From positions 62,001 through 126,000 of the forward strand of contig NZ_JAHBDQ010000055.1 of NCBI RefSeq assembly GCF_019956555.1: a stretch of 64,000 nucleotides of DNA, given 5' to 3'. Shown one piece after another: positions 25,815 through 35,072 of the stretch. The notes beneath the pieces are model-generated. The model saw only the letters and a list, made by a program, of their open reading frames with translations. It ran no database searches and had not been told where the DNA came from. A program made the position numbers and the translations under genes. This stretch comes from Pseudomonas sp. A-RE-19 (GTDB taxonomy: Bacteria > Pseudomonadota > Gammaproteobacteria > Pseudomonadales > Pseudomonadaceae). The first letter of the stretch is position 1. The number at the start of each line of letters is the position of its first letter.

Positions 25815-26554
25815 GGCAAGGCAATCAACGAGGCAAAGTTAAGACACTGGAACCACGGCACGACTTTCGAGAACCCGGCGGCCAACAGGCGTTCGCGGTG
25901 TTCTTCGAGGCTATCGGGCTTCATGACATTTTCGATGGCGCTGCGCTTCTGGGCGATTTCCAGTTCGCTGTAGCCGTTGGCGCGTTTGAAGGCCACGTGC
26001 AGGTCGGTGAGCAACGTGTGTTCTTCGGGGTCGTTGAAGCGCAGCTTTTCCGAGAGAATCAGCGCGCCACCGGGCAACAACGATTGGCGGATGCGCGCGA
26101 GCAGCGCGGTGCGCTGGTCGGGGGCGATGAATTGCAGGGTGAAGTTCAGCGCCACCACCGAGGCTGGCTGAAATTGCAGGGCGAGGATGTCGCCCTCGAT
26201 CACTTCCACCGGCAGCAACTCCTGGAACATCGAGTCCTGGCCGTTGAGGTACTCGCGGCATCGCTCGACCATGGCGGCGGAGTTATCCACAGCGATGACG
26301 CGGCAGCCATCGGTACGCACGTGACGACGCAAGGCCTGGGTCACGGCGCCCAACGACGAGCCCAGATCGTAAAGCACGCTGTTGGGCTGGGCGAACTGCG
26401 CGGCAAGCACGCCGAGGTTTTCCACAATGGTCGGATAACCCGGCACCGAGCGTTTGATCATGTCCGGGAATACCCGCACCACGTCCTCGTTAAAGGCGAA
26501 GTCAGGCACCTGGGCCAAAGGCTGGGCGAAAAGGCGATCGGATTCTTTGCTCAC
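25811..26554 (-). CDS. cmoA: carboxy-S-adenosyl-L-methionine synthase
   Basis: CmoA makes carboxy-SAM from SAM and prephenate for CmoB. The protein is 247 aa from GTG 26554 (VSKESDRLFAQPLAQVPDFAFNEDV), which fits the family N-terminus and has GGAA six bases upstream. The frame also reaches ATG 26599, adding 15 residues (MAKMPAFSTYAAGTA) that are not family-like. The methyltransferase motif YDLGSSLGAVTQALRRH and the VALNFTLQFI segment are present. It is the first gene of a cmoA-cmoB operon. Confidence 0.94.
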   Translation of the reverse strand: MSKESDRLFAQPLAQVPDFAFNEDVVRVFPDMIKRSVPGYPTIVENLGVLAAQFAQPNSVLYDLGSSLGAVTQALRRHVRTDGCRVIAVDNSAAMVERCREYLNGQDSMFQELLPVEVIEGDILALQFQPASVVALNFTLQFIAPDQRTALLARIRQSLLPGGALILSEKLRFNDPEEHTLLTDLHVAFKRANGYSELEIAQKRSAIENVMKPDSLEEHRERLLAAGFSKVVPWFQCLNFASLIALP

Positions 26555-26674
26555 GGCGGTTCCAGCGGCATAGGTGGAAAAGGCCGGCATTTTAGCCAAA
26601 TTGACGGGGGGATGCGCGGGTTGTCTGATAAAGCGCCGAGGCAGGCCCCGGAATCTTCGTCGTTAGTGATATTG

Positions 26675-26742
26675 CTATCGCGAGCAGGCTCGCTCCCACA
26701 AGGATTGCACTGTACCTGTGGGAGCGAGCCTGCTCGCGATGG
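26675..26742. repeat. REP palindrome pair
   Basis: Inverted GTGGGAGCGAGCCTGCTCGCGA copies separated by about 20 bases, directly at the 3' end of the YhhN gene and upstream of cmoA. Confidence 0.9.
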
Positions 26743-26744
26743 AT

Positions 26745-27380
26745 TCAGCGCGGTTTCTGGGTAAACGCCGACGCCGCAATCCCCCATTGCCCCAGCCAGT
26801 AGCTGAGGATGATCACGTAAGGCGCGGCATGGAATGGCATCACAAACCGGTTAATGCCAATCACGCTGTCAGAAAACACAAACGCCACCGCGCCCGCCGC
26901 CGCCAGCAACGCCGAGCGTTTGGGCACGTCGGTGCCGAGTCGGGCCAGGGCGCGCCAGAGCATGGCGCTGATGGCCAGCCCGTAGACGATCACCGGGATC
27001 AGCAATGGGCCCAACCCATGGGAAATCAGAATCCCCAGCAGCACCGCGCCCACGCTCAACGCGAGGATCAACGGCAGCAGTGCCAGACGCCGGCAATCAC
27101 TCAAATAAGCCTTCAGATACGCCAAATGCGCGACCAAAAACGCCCCAAGGCCAAACACGAACAAATCCCCTGGCCATGCCAGCAACACGTCGCCGACCAG
27201 GGACAAAATCAAACCCAGGCTGATCCAGCGCCGATAGTCACTGGGCGGTGCATCGTGCAACCAGCCGAGCAGGGCCAGCACCGGCAGCGGCTTGACCACC
27301 AGGCAGAGCAGCGCGGCATGCACGCTCAGGCCATACAGAAAGGTCACCGCGCCCATCAGCGCCAGAATCAGCCAGCCCAC
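26745..27380 (-). CDS. YhhN/TMEM86 family membrane protein (lysoplasmalogenase-like)
   Basis: This 211-residue protein has about eight membrane segments. It carries the family signatures SLVGDVLLAWPGDLFVFGLGAFLVAHLAYL and AFVFSDSVIGINRF, whose acidic residues are conserved. Animal and Legionella relatives cleave the vinyl-ether bond of lysoplasmalogens; aerobic pseudomonads are not known to make plasmalogens, so the substrate here is open. It starts two bases after the upstream inhibitor lipoprotein gene and is probably co-transcribed with it. A REP pair touches its 3' end. Confidence 0.85.
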   Translation of the reverse strand: MGWLILALMGAVTFLYGLSVHAALLCLVVKPLPVLALLGWLHDAPPSDYRRWISLGLILSLVGDVLLAWPGDLFVFGLGAFLVAHLAYLKAYLSDCRRLALLPLILALSVGAVLLGILISHGLGPLLIPVIVYGLAISAMLWRALARLGTDVPKRSALLAAAGAVAFVFSDSVIGINRFVMPFHAAPYVIILSYWLGQWGIAASAFTQKPR

Positions 27381-27382
27381 GA

Positions 27383-27775
27383 TCAGTTAACCGCGATGGC
27401 GCAGTCGAACGTTTGCACGGCCGGAACTTCCGGTGCCCATGGTTGTGAATAAGTCAGTCGCAAGCGGCCAGTGCCAGTGGCAAAGGCCTGGAAGCGCCAG
27501 GTTGAAATGCCGGCACTGCCGACAATCCCGGCATCTTCCGGGTTGCTATAGACCTCGGGGCTGAGCGCACGCAACACGCCACCGGCCGAATCCTGGATCG
27601 CCCAGCGATAACCCGTGGTCGGGTTGCTTGGCAGGATCAGAATCAGGTTTTGCCCATTGTGCAGTTTCGCCGGGCATTCGCTTTGTTTTTCCACGGTCAC
27701 GTTCTGTTTCGATTGCGTGGCGCAAGCGCTCAGCAGGATGAGGGCAAGGGGAACAAACAGGCGGGTGGGGGACAT
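27383..27775 (-). CDS. I42 (chagasin)-type protease inhibitor lipoprotein
   Basis: This 130-residue lipoprotein has a signal with lipobox LLSAC (Cys19). The mature part carries loop motifs of chagasin-type cysteine-protease inhibitors: SNPTTGYRWAI (NPTTGY), GSAGISTWRFQA (GxxG..) and YSQPWAP (PW). These loops fill the active site of papain-like proteases. It probably sits in the outer membrane or periplasm and protects against host or own cysteine proteases; the target is unknown. I chose ATG 27775, since the longer frame to 28021 runs through a REP. The YhhN gene follows at two bases. Confidence 0.85.
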   Translation of the reverse strand: MSPTRLFVPLALILLSACATQSKQNVTVEKQSECPAKLHNGQNLILILPSNPTTGYRWAIQDSAGGVLRALSPEVYSNPEDAGIVGSAGISTWRFQAFATGTGRLRLTYSQPWAPEVPAVQTFDCAIAVN

Positions 27776-27888
27776 AAGATCAGCGGCTCCAGCGTTCACG
27801 ACGAACGGCGAGCATAACTGAAGATGAGACAAAGTGTGACGGGACACATCCTCGGTAACCGAGAGTTTGGCGTTATGAATGCCGACGT

Positions 27889-27958
27889 CATCGCGAGCAG
27901 GCTCGCTCCCACAAGGATTGCGATAAACCTGTGGGAGCGAGCCTGCTCGCGATGGCGG
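27889..27958. repeat. REP palindrome pair downstream of lon
   Basis: Inverted GTGGGAGCGAGCCTGCTCGCGA copies separated by about 20 bases, 23 bases beyond the lon stop and upstream of the I42 lipoprotein gene. Confidence 0.9.
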
Positions 27959-27980
27959 TTTTTTTGGCGCTACATGATCT

Positions 27981-30398
27981 TCAGAAGAGAATCTTCGCCA
28001 CATCCGCAAAGCGCTTGGCAAAGTGCACGGTAATCCCTTCTTTCAGATACTCCGGCAGTTCTTCGAAGTTACCGCGATTGGGCTCCGGCAAAATCAGTTC
28101 ATTAATCTTCTGCCGCCGCGCCGCGATCACTTTCTCGCGCACGCCACCAATCGGCAGTACATGCCCGGTCAATGTCAGTTCACCGGTCATGGCCACGCCT
28201 TTTTTCGGCAGCTGGTTGCGGGCGAGCGAGAGCAGGGCGCTGGCCATGGTCACGCCGGCGCTCGGGCCGTCTTTCGGGGTGGCGCCTTCCGGTACATGGA
28301 GGTGGACGAAGGCTTCGTCGAAGAACGTCGGGTCGCCGCCGAATTGCTTCAGGTGGGAGCTGACGTAGCTGTAGGCGATTTCCGCCGACTCTTTCATCAC
28401 CTCTCCCAGTTGGCCGGTGAGCTTGAAGCCACGGTTGAGGGTGTGAATTCGCGTGGCTTCGATCGGCAGGGTCGCGCCGCCCATGCTGGTCCAGGCCAGC
28501 CCGGTGATCACGCCGATGCCGGACAGCACTTGCTCATTGCGGAACACCGGTCGGCCGAGTGAGGCTTCCAGGTCTTTCGGGCCGAGTTTGATCACGGCTT
28601 TCGGTTCGTCGAGCAGCTTCATCACGGCCTTGCGCACCAGTTTGCCGAGGTTTTTTTCCAGCTGTCGCACCCCGGCTTCACGGGCATAGCCGTCGATCAG
28701 TGCTTTAAGAGCGGTGTCGCTGATGGACAGGCTGCCTTTGGACACGCCGGCCTTTTCCAGTTGTTTCGGCCACAAGTGGCGCTTGGCGATGGCGACTTTC
28801 TCTTCGGTGATGTAACCCGACAGGCGAATCACTTCCATCCGGTCCAGCAACGGGCCGGGAATCGAGTCCAGGGTGTTGGCGGTGCAGATGAACAGCACTT
28901 TCGACAGGTCCAGGCGCAGATCCAGGTAATGGTCGAGGAATTCGACGTTCTGTTCCGGGTCGAGGGTTTCCAGCAGCGCCGAGGCGGGGTCGCCCTGATA
29001 GCTCTGGCCCATCTTGTCGATCTCGTCGAGCATGATCACCGGGTTCATCACTTCGACGTCTTTCAACGCGTGGACGAGTTTGCCCGGTTGCGCCCCGATG
29101 TAAGTGCGGCGATGGCCCTTGATCTCGGCTTCGTCGCGCATGCCGCCGACGCTGAAGCGATAGAACGGCCGGCCCAGGGATTCGGCGATGGATTTACCGA
29201 CGCTGGTCTTGCCCACGCCCGGCGGGCCTACCAGCAACACGATGGAGCCGCTGATCTCGCCTTTATAGGCACCGACCGCGAGGAATTCGAGGATGCGGTC
29301 CTTGATGTCGTCGAGGCCGGCGTGGTGTTTGTCCAGCACCTTGCGCGCATGTTTGAGGTCGAGTTTGTCCTCGCCGTACGCGCCCCACGGCACCGAGGTC
29401 GCCCAGTCGAGGTAATTGCGGGTCACCGCGTATTCCGGTGAACCGGTCTCGAGGATCGACAGCTTGTTCATTTCCTCTTCGATGCGTTTCTGCGCCTGGG
29501 GCGGCAACACTTTGCCCGTCAGGCGCTGCTCGAACTGCTCGATGTCGGCACTGCGGTCGTCCTTGGTCAGCCCCAGCTCTTGCTGGATGACCTTGAGCTG
29601 CTCCTTGAGGAAGAACTCGCGCTGATGCTCGCCGATCTTGCGATTAACTTCGGCAGAGATTTCTTTCTGCAGGCGCGCGACTTCGACTTCCTTGCGCAGC
29701 ATCGGCAGGACTTTTTCCATGCGTTTGAGCATCGGCACGCAGTCGAGCACTTCTTGCAGTTCGTTGCCAGTGGCCGAGGTCAGCGCGGCGGCGAAGTCGG
29801 TCAGCGGCGACGGGTCGTTGGGGCTGAAGCGGTTGAGGTAGTTCTTCAGCTCTTCGCTGTACAGGGGGTTGAGTGGCAGCAGTTCCTTGATCGCGTTGAT
29901 CAGCGCCATGCCGTAGGCCTTGACCTCATCGGTCGGCTCCGTGGGCTGATGCGGGTATTCGACTTCCACCAGGTACGGCGGGCGATGGTGTTTGAGCCAG
30001 GTTTTGATGCGCACCCGGGTCAGGCCTTGGGCGACAAATTGCAGTTTGCCGTTTTCGCGACTGGCGTGGTGCACTTTGACCAGGGTGCCGTATTCCGGCA
30101 ACGCTTTGGTGTCGAAGTGGCGCGGGTCTTCCTGGGGGGCGTCCATGAAGAACAGGGCCAGGGAATGGTGATCGGATTGGCTGACCAGTTCGAGGGTTTC
30201 GGCCCACGGCTCTTCGTTGACGATCACCGGCAGTACTTGCGCCGGGAAGAAGGGCCGGTTGTGAATCGGGATGATGTAGACCTTGTCCGGCAGGTTCTGG
30301 CCAGGCAGGGCGAGGCCTTTGCCGGTGGCGTGGTGTTCGGCGCTGTCTGTTTCGGTGTATTCGCTCGCGTCTTCGGGGAATTCTTGCTGGTCGGTCAT
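27981..30398 (-). CDS. ATP-dependent Lon-family protease (AsrA-type)
   Basis: This 805-residue protein is a cytoplasmic AAA+ serine protease that degrades unfolded and regulatory proteins. It has the Lon N-domain (from KVYIIPIHNRPFFPAQVLPV, about 40-250), the AAA+ module with Walker A GPPGVGKTS and Walker B IMLDEIDKM, and the C-terminal protease domain with catalytic Ser in PKDGPSAGVT and Lys in GGVREKVIAA. The N-terminus (IPIHNRPFFPAQ) matches the second Lon of pseudomonads, called AsrA in P. aeruginosa, rather than the canonical Lon beginning with LPLLPLRDVVVYP. Start ATG 30398 (MTDQQEFPEDAS). It stands alone. Confidence 0.92.
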   Translation of the reverse strand: MTDQQEFPEDASEYTETDSAEHHATGKGLALPGQNLPDKVYIIPIHNRPFFPAQVLPVIVNEEPWAETLELVSQSDHHSLALFFMDAPQEDPRHFDTKALPEYGTLVKVHHASRENGKLQFVAQGLTRVRIKTWLKHHRPPYLVEVEYPHQPTEPTDEVKAYGMALINAIKELLPLNPLYSEELKNYLNRFSPNDPSPLTDFAAALTSATGNELQEVLDCVPMLKRMEKVLPMLRKEVEVARLQKEISAEVNRKIGEHQREFFLKEQLKVIQQELGLTKDDRSADIEQFEQRLTGKVLPPQAQKRIEEEMNKLSILETGSPEYAVTRNYLDWATSVPWGAYGEDKLDLKHARKVLDKHHAGLDDIKDRILEFLAVGAYKGEISGSIVLLVGPPGVGKTSVGKSIAESLGRPFYRFSVGGMRDEAEIKGHRRTYIGAQPGKLVHALKDVEVMNPVIMLDEIDKMGQSYQGDPASALLETLDPEQNVEFLDHYLDLRLDLSKVLFICTANTLDSIPGPLLDRMEVIRLSGYITEEKVAIAKRHLWPKQLEKAGVSKGSLSISDTALKALIDGYAREAGVRQLEKNLGKLVRKAVMKLLDEPKAVIKLGPKDLEASLGRPVFRNEQVLSGIGVITGLAWTSMGGATLPIEATRIHTLNRGFKLTGQLGEVMKESAEIAYSYVSSHLKQFGGDPTFFDEAFVHLHVPEGATPKDGPSAGVTMASALLSLARNQLPKKGVAMTGELTLTGHVLPIGGVREKVIAARRQKINELILPEPNRGNFEELPEYLKEGITVHFAKRFADVAKILF

Positions 30399-30511
30399 GG
30401 GGCACCTGCGCAATAGGGTATGGGTCTTAGATGGGGCAGGTGGGGGGTGGTTTCAATGGGCCTGGGTATTTCAGCGTGTGTGTTCAGGGTTTTGACAGCG
30501 CCCACAGGCGC

Positions 30512-30620
30512 GTAGGAGCTGCCGAAGGCTGCGATCTCTTGATCTTCCGGCGTCCTCAAGAACACAAGATCAAAAGATCAAAAGATCAAAAGATCGCAGC
30601 CTTCGGCAGCTCCTACAGGG
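30512..30620. repeat. REP palindrome pair with 10-bp micro-repeats
   Basis: Inverted GTAGGAGCTGCCGAAGGCTG copies. Between them GATCAAAA-type decamers (AGATCAAAAG) occur three times in tandem (30567-30595), a small local expansion of the palindrome edge. Confidence 0.9.
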
Positions 30621-30650
30621 GATGGGTGACCTGAAACAATCGAGCACAAA

Positions 30651-30683
30651 AAAGGCGACCCCCTCACAGGCGTCGCCTTTGCT
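30651..30683 (-). terminator. terminator of gcd
   Basis: AAAGGCGAC (30651-30659) and GTCGCCTTT (30672-30680) form a stem. On the minus strand the stem ends in a T-rich run (complement of CACAAAAAAGG), 20 bases beyond the gcd stop. Confidence 0.8.
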
Positions 30684-30700
30684 TTAACTGTCGCTACCGC

Positions 30701-33109
30701 TTATTCCGACAGTTTGTACGCAATCACATAGTCACCTTGCTTGGTGCCCAGCGATCCGTGACCACCCGCAACAACGAGCACGTATTGCTTGCCGTCTTTG
30801 CCGGTGTAGGTCATCGGTGTGGTTTGCGCGCCGGCTGGCAGGCGGCCTTCCCACAGCTGCTTGCCGTTTTTCACGTCGTAGGCACGCAGGTACTGGTCGA
30901 GGGTGCCGCTCAGGAAGGCAACGCCACCGGCGGTGGTGAAGGTGCCGCCCAGGCTGGGTACGCCCATGCTCAGAGGGATCGGAACCGGCGAGCTGTCGCG
31001 TACGGTGCCGTTTTTGTGTTTCCAGATGATTTTGCTGGTGGTCAGGTCGACCGCTGTCACGTAACCCCAGGCCGGTGCCTGGCACGGCAGGCCCATTGGC
31101 GAGAGCAGGGGTTCGAGGATGACGCCGTATGGCGCGCCTTTGTTCGGCTGCACGCCTTCGGTTTCGCTTTTACGCGGGCCTTGAGCGGCGATTTCGGCGG
31201 CCGGGATCAGTTTCGATTTGAACGCCATGTAGTCCGGGTTCATGAAAGCAATCTGGCGCACCGGGTCAACCGAGATACCGCCCCAGTCGAACACGCCGAA
31301 GTTGCCTGGGTACACAATCGAACCTTGCAGCGATGGCGGGGTAAACGGGCCGTCGTATCGCAGAGATTTGAAGTTGATCCGGCAGATCAGTTGGTCGAAC
31401 GGGGTGACGCCCCACATGTCGCGTTCTTTCAACGGAGGCGGCATCAGGTTGAGGTCGGATTTCGGTTGGGTCGGCGAGGTGTGATCACCTTCGACAGCGC
31501 CCTGTGGCACTGGCACTTCGTTGATCGGCACGATCGCTTTGCCGGTGCTGCGGTCCAGCACGTAGATGCTGCCTTGCTTGGTGGACGCGAGCACCGCCGG
31601 TTTCACACCGTCTGCGGTTTTCAGGTCCATCAGGGTTGGCTGGCCGCCGACGTCCATGTCCCACAGGTCATGGTGCGTGAACTGGAAGTGCCAGCGCACT
31701 TTGCCGGTGGCGATGTCCAGCGCGGTCAGGCCGGCGGCGTGCAATTCCGATTCAGGGGTACGCGCGCCACCGAACTGATCCGGGGTCTGGTTGCCCATCG
31801 GCAGGTAGAGCATGCCGAGTTTTTCATCGACGCTGAACATGGACCACATGTTCGGCGAGTTGCGGGTGTAGACCTTGCCGTCGGCAATCGGCGTGGTGTC
31901 GTCCGGTTTGCCGCTGTCCCAGTTCCACACCAGTTTGCCGGTGTGCACGTCGAACGCGCGGATCACGCCGCTTGGCTCGTCGGTGGAGACGTTGTCGGTA
32001 ACGTGGCCGCCAATCACCACCAGGTCTTTGGTGACCGCCGGTGGCGAAGTGGAGTAGTAACCGCCAGCGGTGAAGCTGCCGATGTTGGCGGTCAGGTCTA
32101 CCTGGCCACCGTTGCCGAAGTCTTCGCACATTTTGCCGGTGTCGGCGTTCAGGGCGATCAGACGGGTGTCGGCGGTCGGCAGGAAGATCCGGCGTGGGCA
32201 GACGCTGGTCACCGGCGCATTGGCCGTGCCGGTCGGGCTCTGCTCGGACGCGTAGGCGGCGTCATCGTGATAGCTCACGCCACGGCAGGTCATGTGCGCC
32301 CAACCCTTGAAGTTCGCCGCGTTCTGCGTGGAGAGCTTCGGATCGAAACGCCAGAGTTCCTTGCCGGTGTCCGGGTCCAGGGCGATCACCTTGCTGTGCG
32401 GCGTGCAGACATAGAGCATGCCGTTGGCTTTGAGCGGGGTGTTTTCGGCGGTGGTTTCGCCCGGATCGTTCGGGCCTGGCAGGTCGCCGGTGCGGTAGGT
32501 CCAGGCCGGGACCAGTTTGCTGACGTTCTGCGGCGTGATCTGCGCCAGTGGCGAGTAACGATCGCCATGGGCGCTGCGGCCGTAGGAGTTCCAGTCACCG
32601 TCGGGCATGGCCGGGGCGGTGTTGGTCATGCCAGGCACGGCGTCACGATCCAGTTCGCCTTTGATTTCACCGGGGGTGGTGAACAGGCTGGCCAGCGCGG
32701 CGATACCGGCGATGACCACGGCAGCGCTCAGCACACCGGTGCCGACCGGGTTGAACTCGCCGGTACGCAATGGGCGACGAAACCATGGCAGCAGCATGAC
32801 GATGCCGAGGGTAAAGAGCAGCGCCAGACGTGGCACCAGTTGCCACCAGTCCAGACCGACTTCCCACAGTGCCCAGACCGTACTGGCGAACAGCACCACC
32901 GCGTACAGGCTCAGTGCCGCATAACGGTCGGCCAGCAGCAGCCCCCCGGTCAGCACCAGGCCGATACCGGCCAGCAGGTAATACAGCGAGCCGCCGAGCA
33001 TGCTCAGCTTGATCCCCCCGGCCAGCAAGGCCAGGCCCATTAGCAGAAGCACGATACCGAGCAGGCTCGGCAATAGACGGCTTCGACTCAAAGCACCATC
33101 AGTGCTCAT
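30701..33109 (-). CDS. gcd: membrane-bound PQQ-dependent glucose dehydrogenase
   Basis: Gcd oxidises glucose to gluconate in the periplasm and passes electrons to ubiquinone, the first step of direct glucose oxidation. The 802-residue protein has five N-terminal membrane segments (residues about 15-150) and a large periplasmic eight-bladed PQQ domain starting near DGDWNSYGRSAHGDRYSPLAQIT. Blade motifs such as WRFDPK, GKVRWHFQFTHHDLWDMDVG and a C-terminal YVIAYKLSE are present. Its own terminator follows. The neighbouring OprB-type porin on the same strand probably supplies glucose to it. Confidence 0.96.
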   Translation of the reverse strand: MSTDGALSRSRLLPSLLGIVLLLMGLALLAGGIKLSMLGGSLYYLLAGIGLVLTGGLLLADRYAALSLYAVVLFASTVWALWEVGLDWWQLVPRLALLFTLGIVMLLPWFRRPLRTGEFNPVGTGVLSAAVVIAGIAALASLFTTPGEIKGELDRDAVPGMTNTAPAMPDGDWNSYGRSAHGDRYSPLAQITPQNVSKLVPAWTYRTGDLPGPNDPGETTAENTPLKANGMLYVCTPHSKVIALDPDTGKELWRFDPKLSTQNAANFKGWAHMTCRGVSYHDDAAYASEQSPTGTANAPVTSVCPRRIFLPTADTRLIALNADTGKMCEDFGNGGQVDLTANIGSFTAGGYYSTSPPAVTKDLVVIGGHVTDNVSTDEPSGVIRAFDVHTGKLVWNWDSGKPDDTTPIADGKVYTRNSPNMWSMFSVDEKLGMLYLPMGNQTPDQFGGARTPESELHAAGLTALDIATGKVRWHFQFTHHDLWDMDVGGQPTLMDLKTADGVKPAVLASTKQGSIYVLDRSTGKAIVPINEVPVPQGAVEGDHTSPTQPKSDLNLMPPPLKERDMWGVTPFDQLICRINFKSLRYDGPFTPPSLQGSIVYPGNFGVFDWGGISVDPVRQIAFMNPDYMAFKSKLIPAAEIAAQGPRKSETEGVQPNKGAPYGVILEPLLSPMGLPCQAPAWGYVTAVDLTTSKIIWKHKNGTVRDSSPVPIPLSMGVPSLGGTFTTAGGVAFLSGTLDQYLRAYDVKNGKQLWEGRLPAGAQTTPMTYTGKDGKQYVLVVAGGHGSLGTKQGDYVIAYKLSE

Positions 33110-33216
33110 AGTGTGGTTCTCCGTGACGTTTTAAGTAGTCCCGCGCAAGTTCACTGTAGATGACGATCTGGCGTGGGCATGGTTCAGGTTAAAAAGTGTT
33201 CAGTTGATGCGGTCCT

Positions 33217-33302
33217 TGTGGGAGCGAGCCTGCTCGCGATGGCGGCTCAGCATTGATGTCGACTGACATACCGCCATCGCGAGCAGGCTCGCTCCCACAG
33301 GT
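33217..33302. repeat. REP palindrome pair between gcd and the OprB-type porin gene
   Basis: Inverted GTGGGAGCGAGCCTGCTCGCGATGGCGG copies with about 25 bases between. It ends 13 bases beyond the porin stop. Confidence 0.9.
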
Positions 33303-33314
33303 TTTGCATCAGTC

Positions 33315-34697
33315 TTAAAAGGACGACTGGATCTTGATCCCGCCAATCAGTGCGTCATCGACCTTGTCCACGCCACCGGGGTGGCGGATGTATTGCAGGT
33401 TCGGGCGCACGGTCAGCCAGTTCGTGACGTGCACGCCGTAATAGAGCTCGGCGCTGTATTCGGTGTCTTGCGGTGGCAGGAACGACGGGTCGTCGAAGTC
33501 CTGGACGGCGCGGGCCTGGTTGGTCGCTTCGGCGTTCTTGCGGTAGGCCGGGTTGACGTGGACACGGGCCAGGGCAAAACCGATGTCGTCCTTGGTGCGA
33601 GCATCGAACAAGCCTTTGTAGACGGCGCCGGCCTGGACATAGTTGTCGATAGCGTTGGTCTTTTTGTCGTGCATCGTGCCGTTGGCGAACACGCTCAGGC
33701 CCCGAGAGTTGTCACTGGCACGGCTGGTCAGCTGCTGCTGCACGCCCAGCCACACGCCATGCTTGCTCGATGCGCTGCGGTACGCCTCGCCGCTCAGGGC
33801 TGCCGGCTGGCCGTTGCTGTCCTTGTAGACATCGGTGGCTTTGGCGCTGCTGTAGTAGTAACCGGCACGGTATTCACCCGGCAGGCCATTGAGCTTCGGG
33901 GTCCAGACCAGTTCCACCGGCAGGATCGCGCCCTGAGTGCCGCTGCCACTGAGCTTGAAGCCGTTGTTGCGATCCAGATTGGACGGGTTTTGCTCGTAAG
34001 CCCCGACTTGCGCGTAGAGCTCCGGCGTCAGGTGATATTTGACGCGCATTGCCCATTGGCTGACCGGCCAGTTGTACCAGATGCCGCCCACCCAGTTGCC
34101 GACCTGGGAACCGCAGAACGCCAGGTTCTGGAAGTCGCAAGGAAAGCTGTTGAAGTCTTCGCCCTCGCCGAAGCGGCCGACTTTGATATCGAGTTTCTGA
34201 TCGAAGAATTTCTGCTGATACCACATCTGCGTCAGGCGCCAGGTCTGGCCGCGGCCCCAGACTTCCTGAGCCGAGGTGAAACCGCCGACACGCGGATCGT
34301 TGATCCGGTCGTTGCTGATGTTGTTGCCGTTGCGTTCGGTGATGGTCAGCTGAAATTCAGCGTCGTCCCAGCCGAGAATCTTCTGCAAGTCCAGATGGCT
34401 GCCAAAGCCGAACTGGTCGCTGTAGCGAGCGGTGCGGTCATGGTCGTAGCCGCCGTGCAGGTTGCTGCCCATTTCACCGGTGTAATCGACCTTGAAGTCG
34501 TAGCCCTTTTCCGAAAGTTCGGTGCGCGTGCCGTTCCAGTCGCCGAGCATCCACGGTGAATCGCTATCGAAGGCCGGCGCAGCCTGGGTGCAGGTGGCGA
34601 GGCTCAATGCGGTGAACCCACCGATCAGGTTCAGGGCTTTTCGACTGGCCACAGGGAGTAAGACAGCGCTGTCTCGCGGAGTTTGAAAATCAGGCAT
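33315..34697 (-). CDS. oprB: OprB-family carbohydrate-selective porin
   Basis: This outer-membrane porin for glucose and other sugars is 460 aa. It has an N-terminal export signal ending ...LATCTQA-APAF, followed by SPWMLGDWNGTRTELSEKGYDF, the typical OprB start, and a C-terminal strand IGGIKIQSSF ending in Phe as barrel proteins do. The signal peptide is preceded by about 20 extra residues (MPDFQTPRDSAVLLPVASRK), so the true start might be an internal codon, although none has a better ribosome site. It lies upstream of gcd on the same strand, separated by a REP pair. Confidence 0.9.
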   Translation of the reverse strand: MPDFQTPRDSAVLLPVASRKALNLIGGFTALSLATCTQAAPAFDSDSPWMLGDWNGTRTELSEKGYDFKVDYTGEMGSNLHGGYDHDRTARYSDQFGFGSHLDLQKILGWDDAEFQLTITERNGNNISNDRINDPRVGGFTSAQEVWGRGQTWRLTQMWYQQKFFDQKLDIKVGRFGEGEDFNSFPCDFQNLAFCGSQVGNWVGGIWYNWPVSQWAMRVKYHLTPELYAQVGAYEQNPSNLDRNNGFKLSGSGTQGAILPVELVWTPKLNGLPGEYRAGYYYSSAKATDVYKDSNGQPAALSGEAYRSASSKHGVWLGVQQQLTSRASDNSRGLSVFANGTMHDKKTNAIDNYVQAGAVYKGLFDARTKDDIGFALARVHVNPAYRKNAEATNQARAVQDFDDPSFLPPQDTEYSAELYYGVHVTNWLTVRPNLQYIRHPGGVDKVDDALIGGIKIQSSF

Positions 34698-34894
34698 AGA
34701 GAAGGAATTCTTGATCTTTTTCTAAAGGGGATGAGCTGAACGCAGCAGGAATGCAGCAGGGGAGAAGCGTTTCAGCTGGACGGGCGTAAGGATAATGTTC
34801 TGTAACACATAGAGAAAGGGCTTTTACTGACATGGATCATTTCGGATTTGGTAACAGTCGGCTGCGACCGGTCGCCGCAGTGCCAGGTGGTGCC

Positions 34895-34925
34895 AAAAAA
34901 AGGCGGACTTAAGCGTCCGCCCGCT
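34895..34925 (-). terminator. terminator of the benE operon
   Basis: GGCGGAC (34902-34908) pairs with GTCCGCC (34915-34921) around TTAAGC. Seven A residues precede the stem on the plus strand, giving a U-run for minus-strand transcripts, 16 bases beyond the stop of the oxidoreductase remnant. Confidence 0.8.
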
Positions 34926-34940
34926 TATGTTTCAGTGCCG

Positions 34941-35072
34941 TTAATTCAACAGATAGACCGGGAAGCATTCACACAAATGCATCACCCGTCGGCGGAGAGC
35001 CGCCAGTTCATAGGCAACGGATACCCCCGCAATCCCGCCGCCGACCACAATGAAGTCGTAACGAGCGGTCAT
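34941..35072 (-). pseudogene. N-terminal remnant of a DadA-type FAD-dependent oxidoreductase
   Basis: The 43-codon frame starts at an ATG that overlaps the BenE stop (ATGA). It begins MTARYDFIVVGGGIAGVSVAYELA, a textbook FAD-binding Rossmann start (GxGxxG form GGGIAG) as in DadA-like oxidoreductases. After residue 25 the sequence departs from the family and ends at TAA 34943-34941. A terminator follows at once, so the remaining 340 or so residues are gone. Related enzymes are about 370 aa. This is a deletion remnant whose ribosome coupling and operon end are still in place. Confidence 0.7.

Noticed and set aside
30737..33043. 768-residue frame antisense to gcd
   Set aside because: Shadow of the gcd gene; no start context or recognisable domain.
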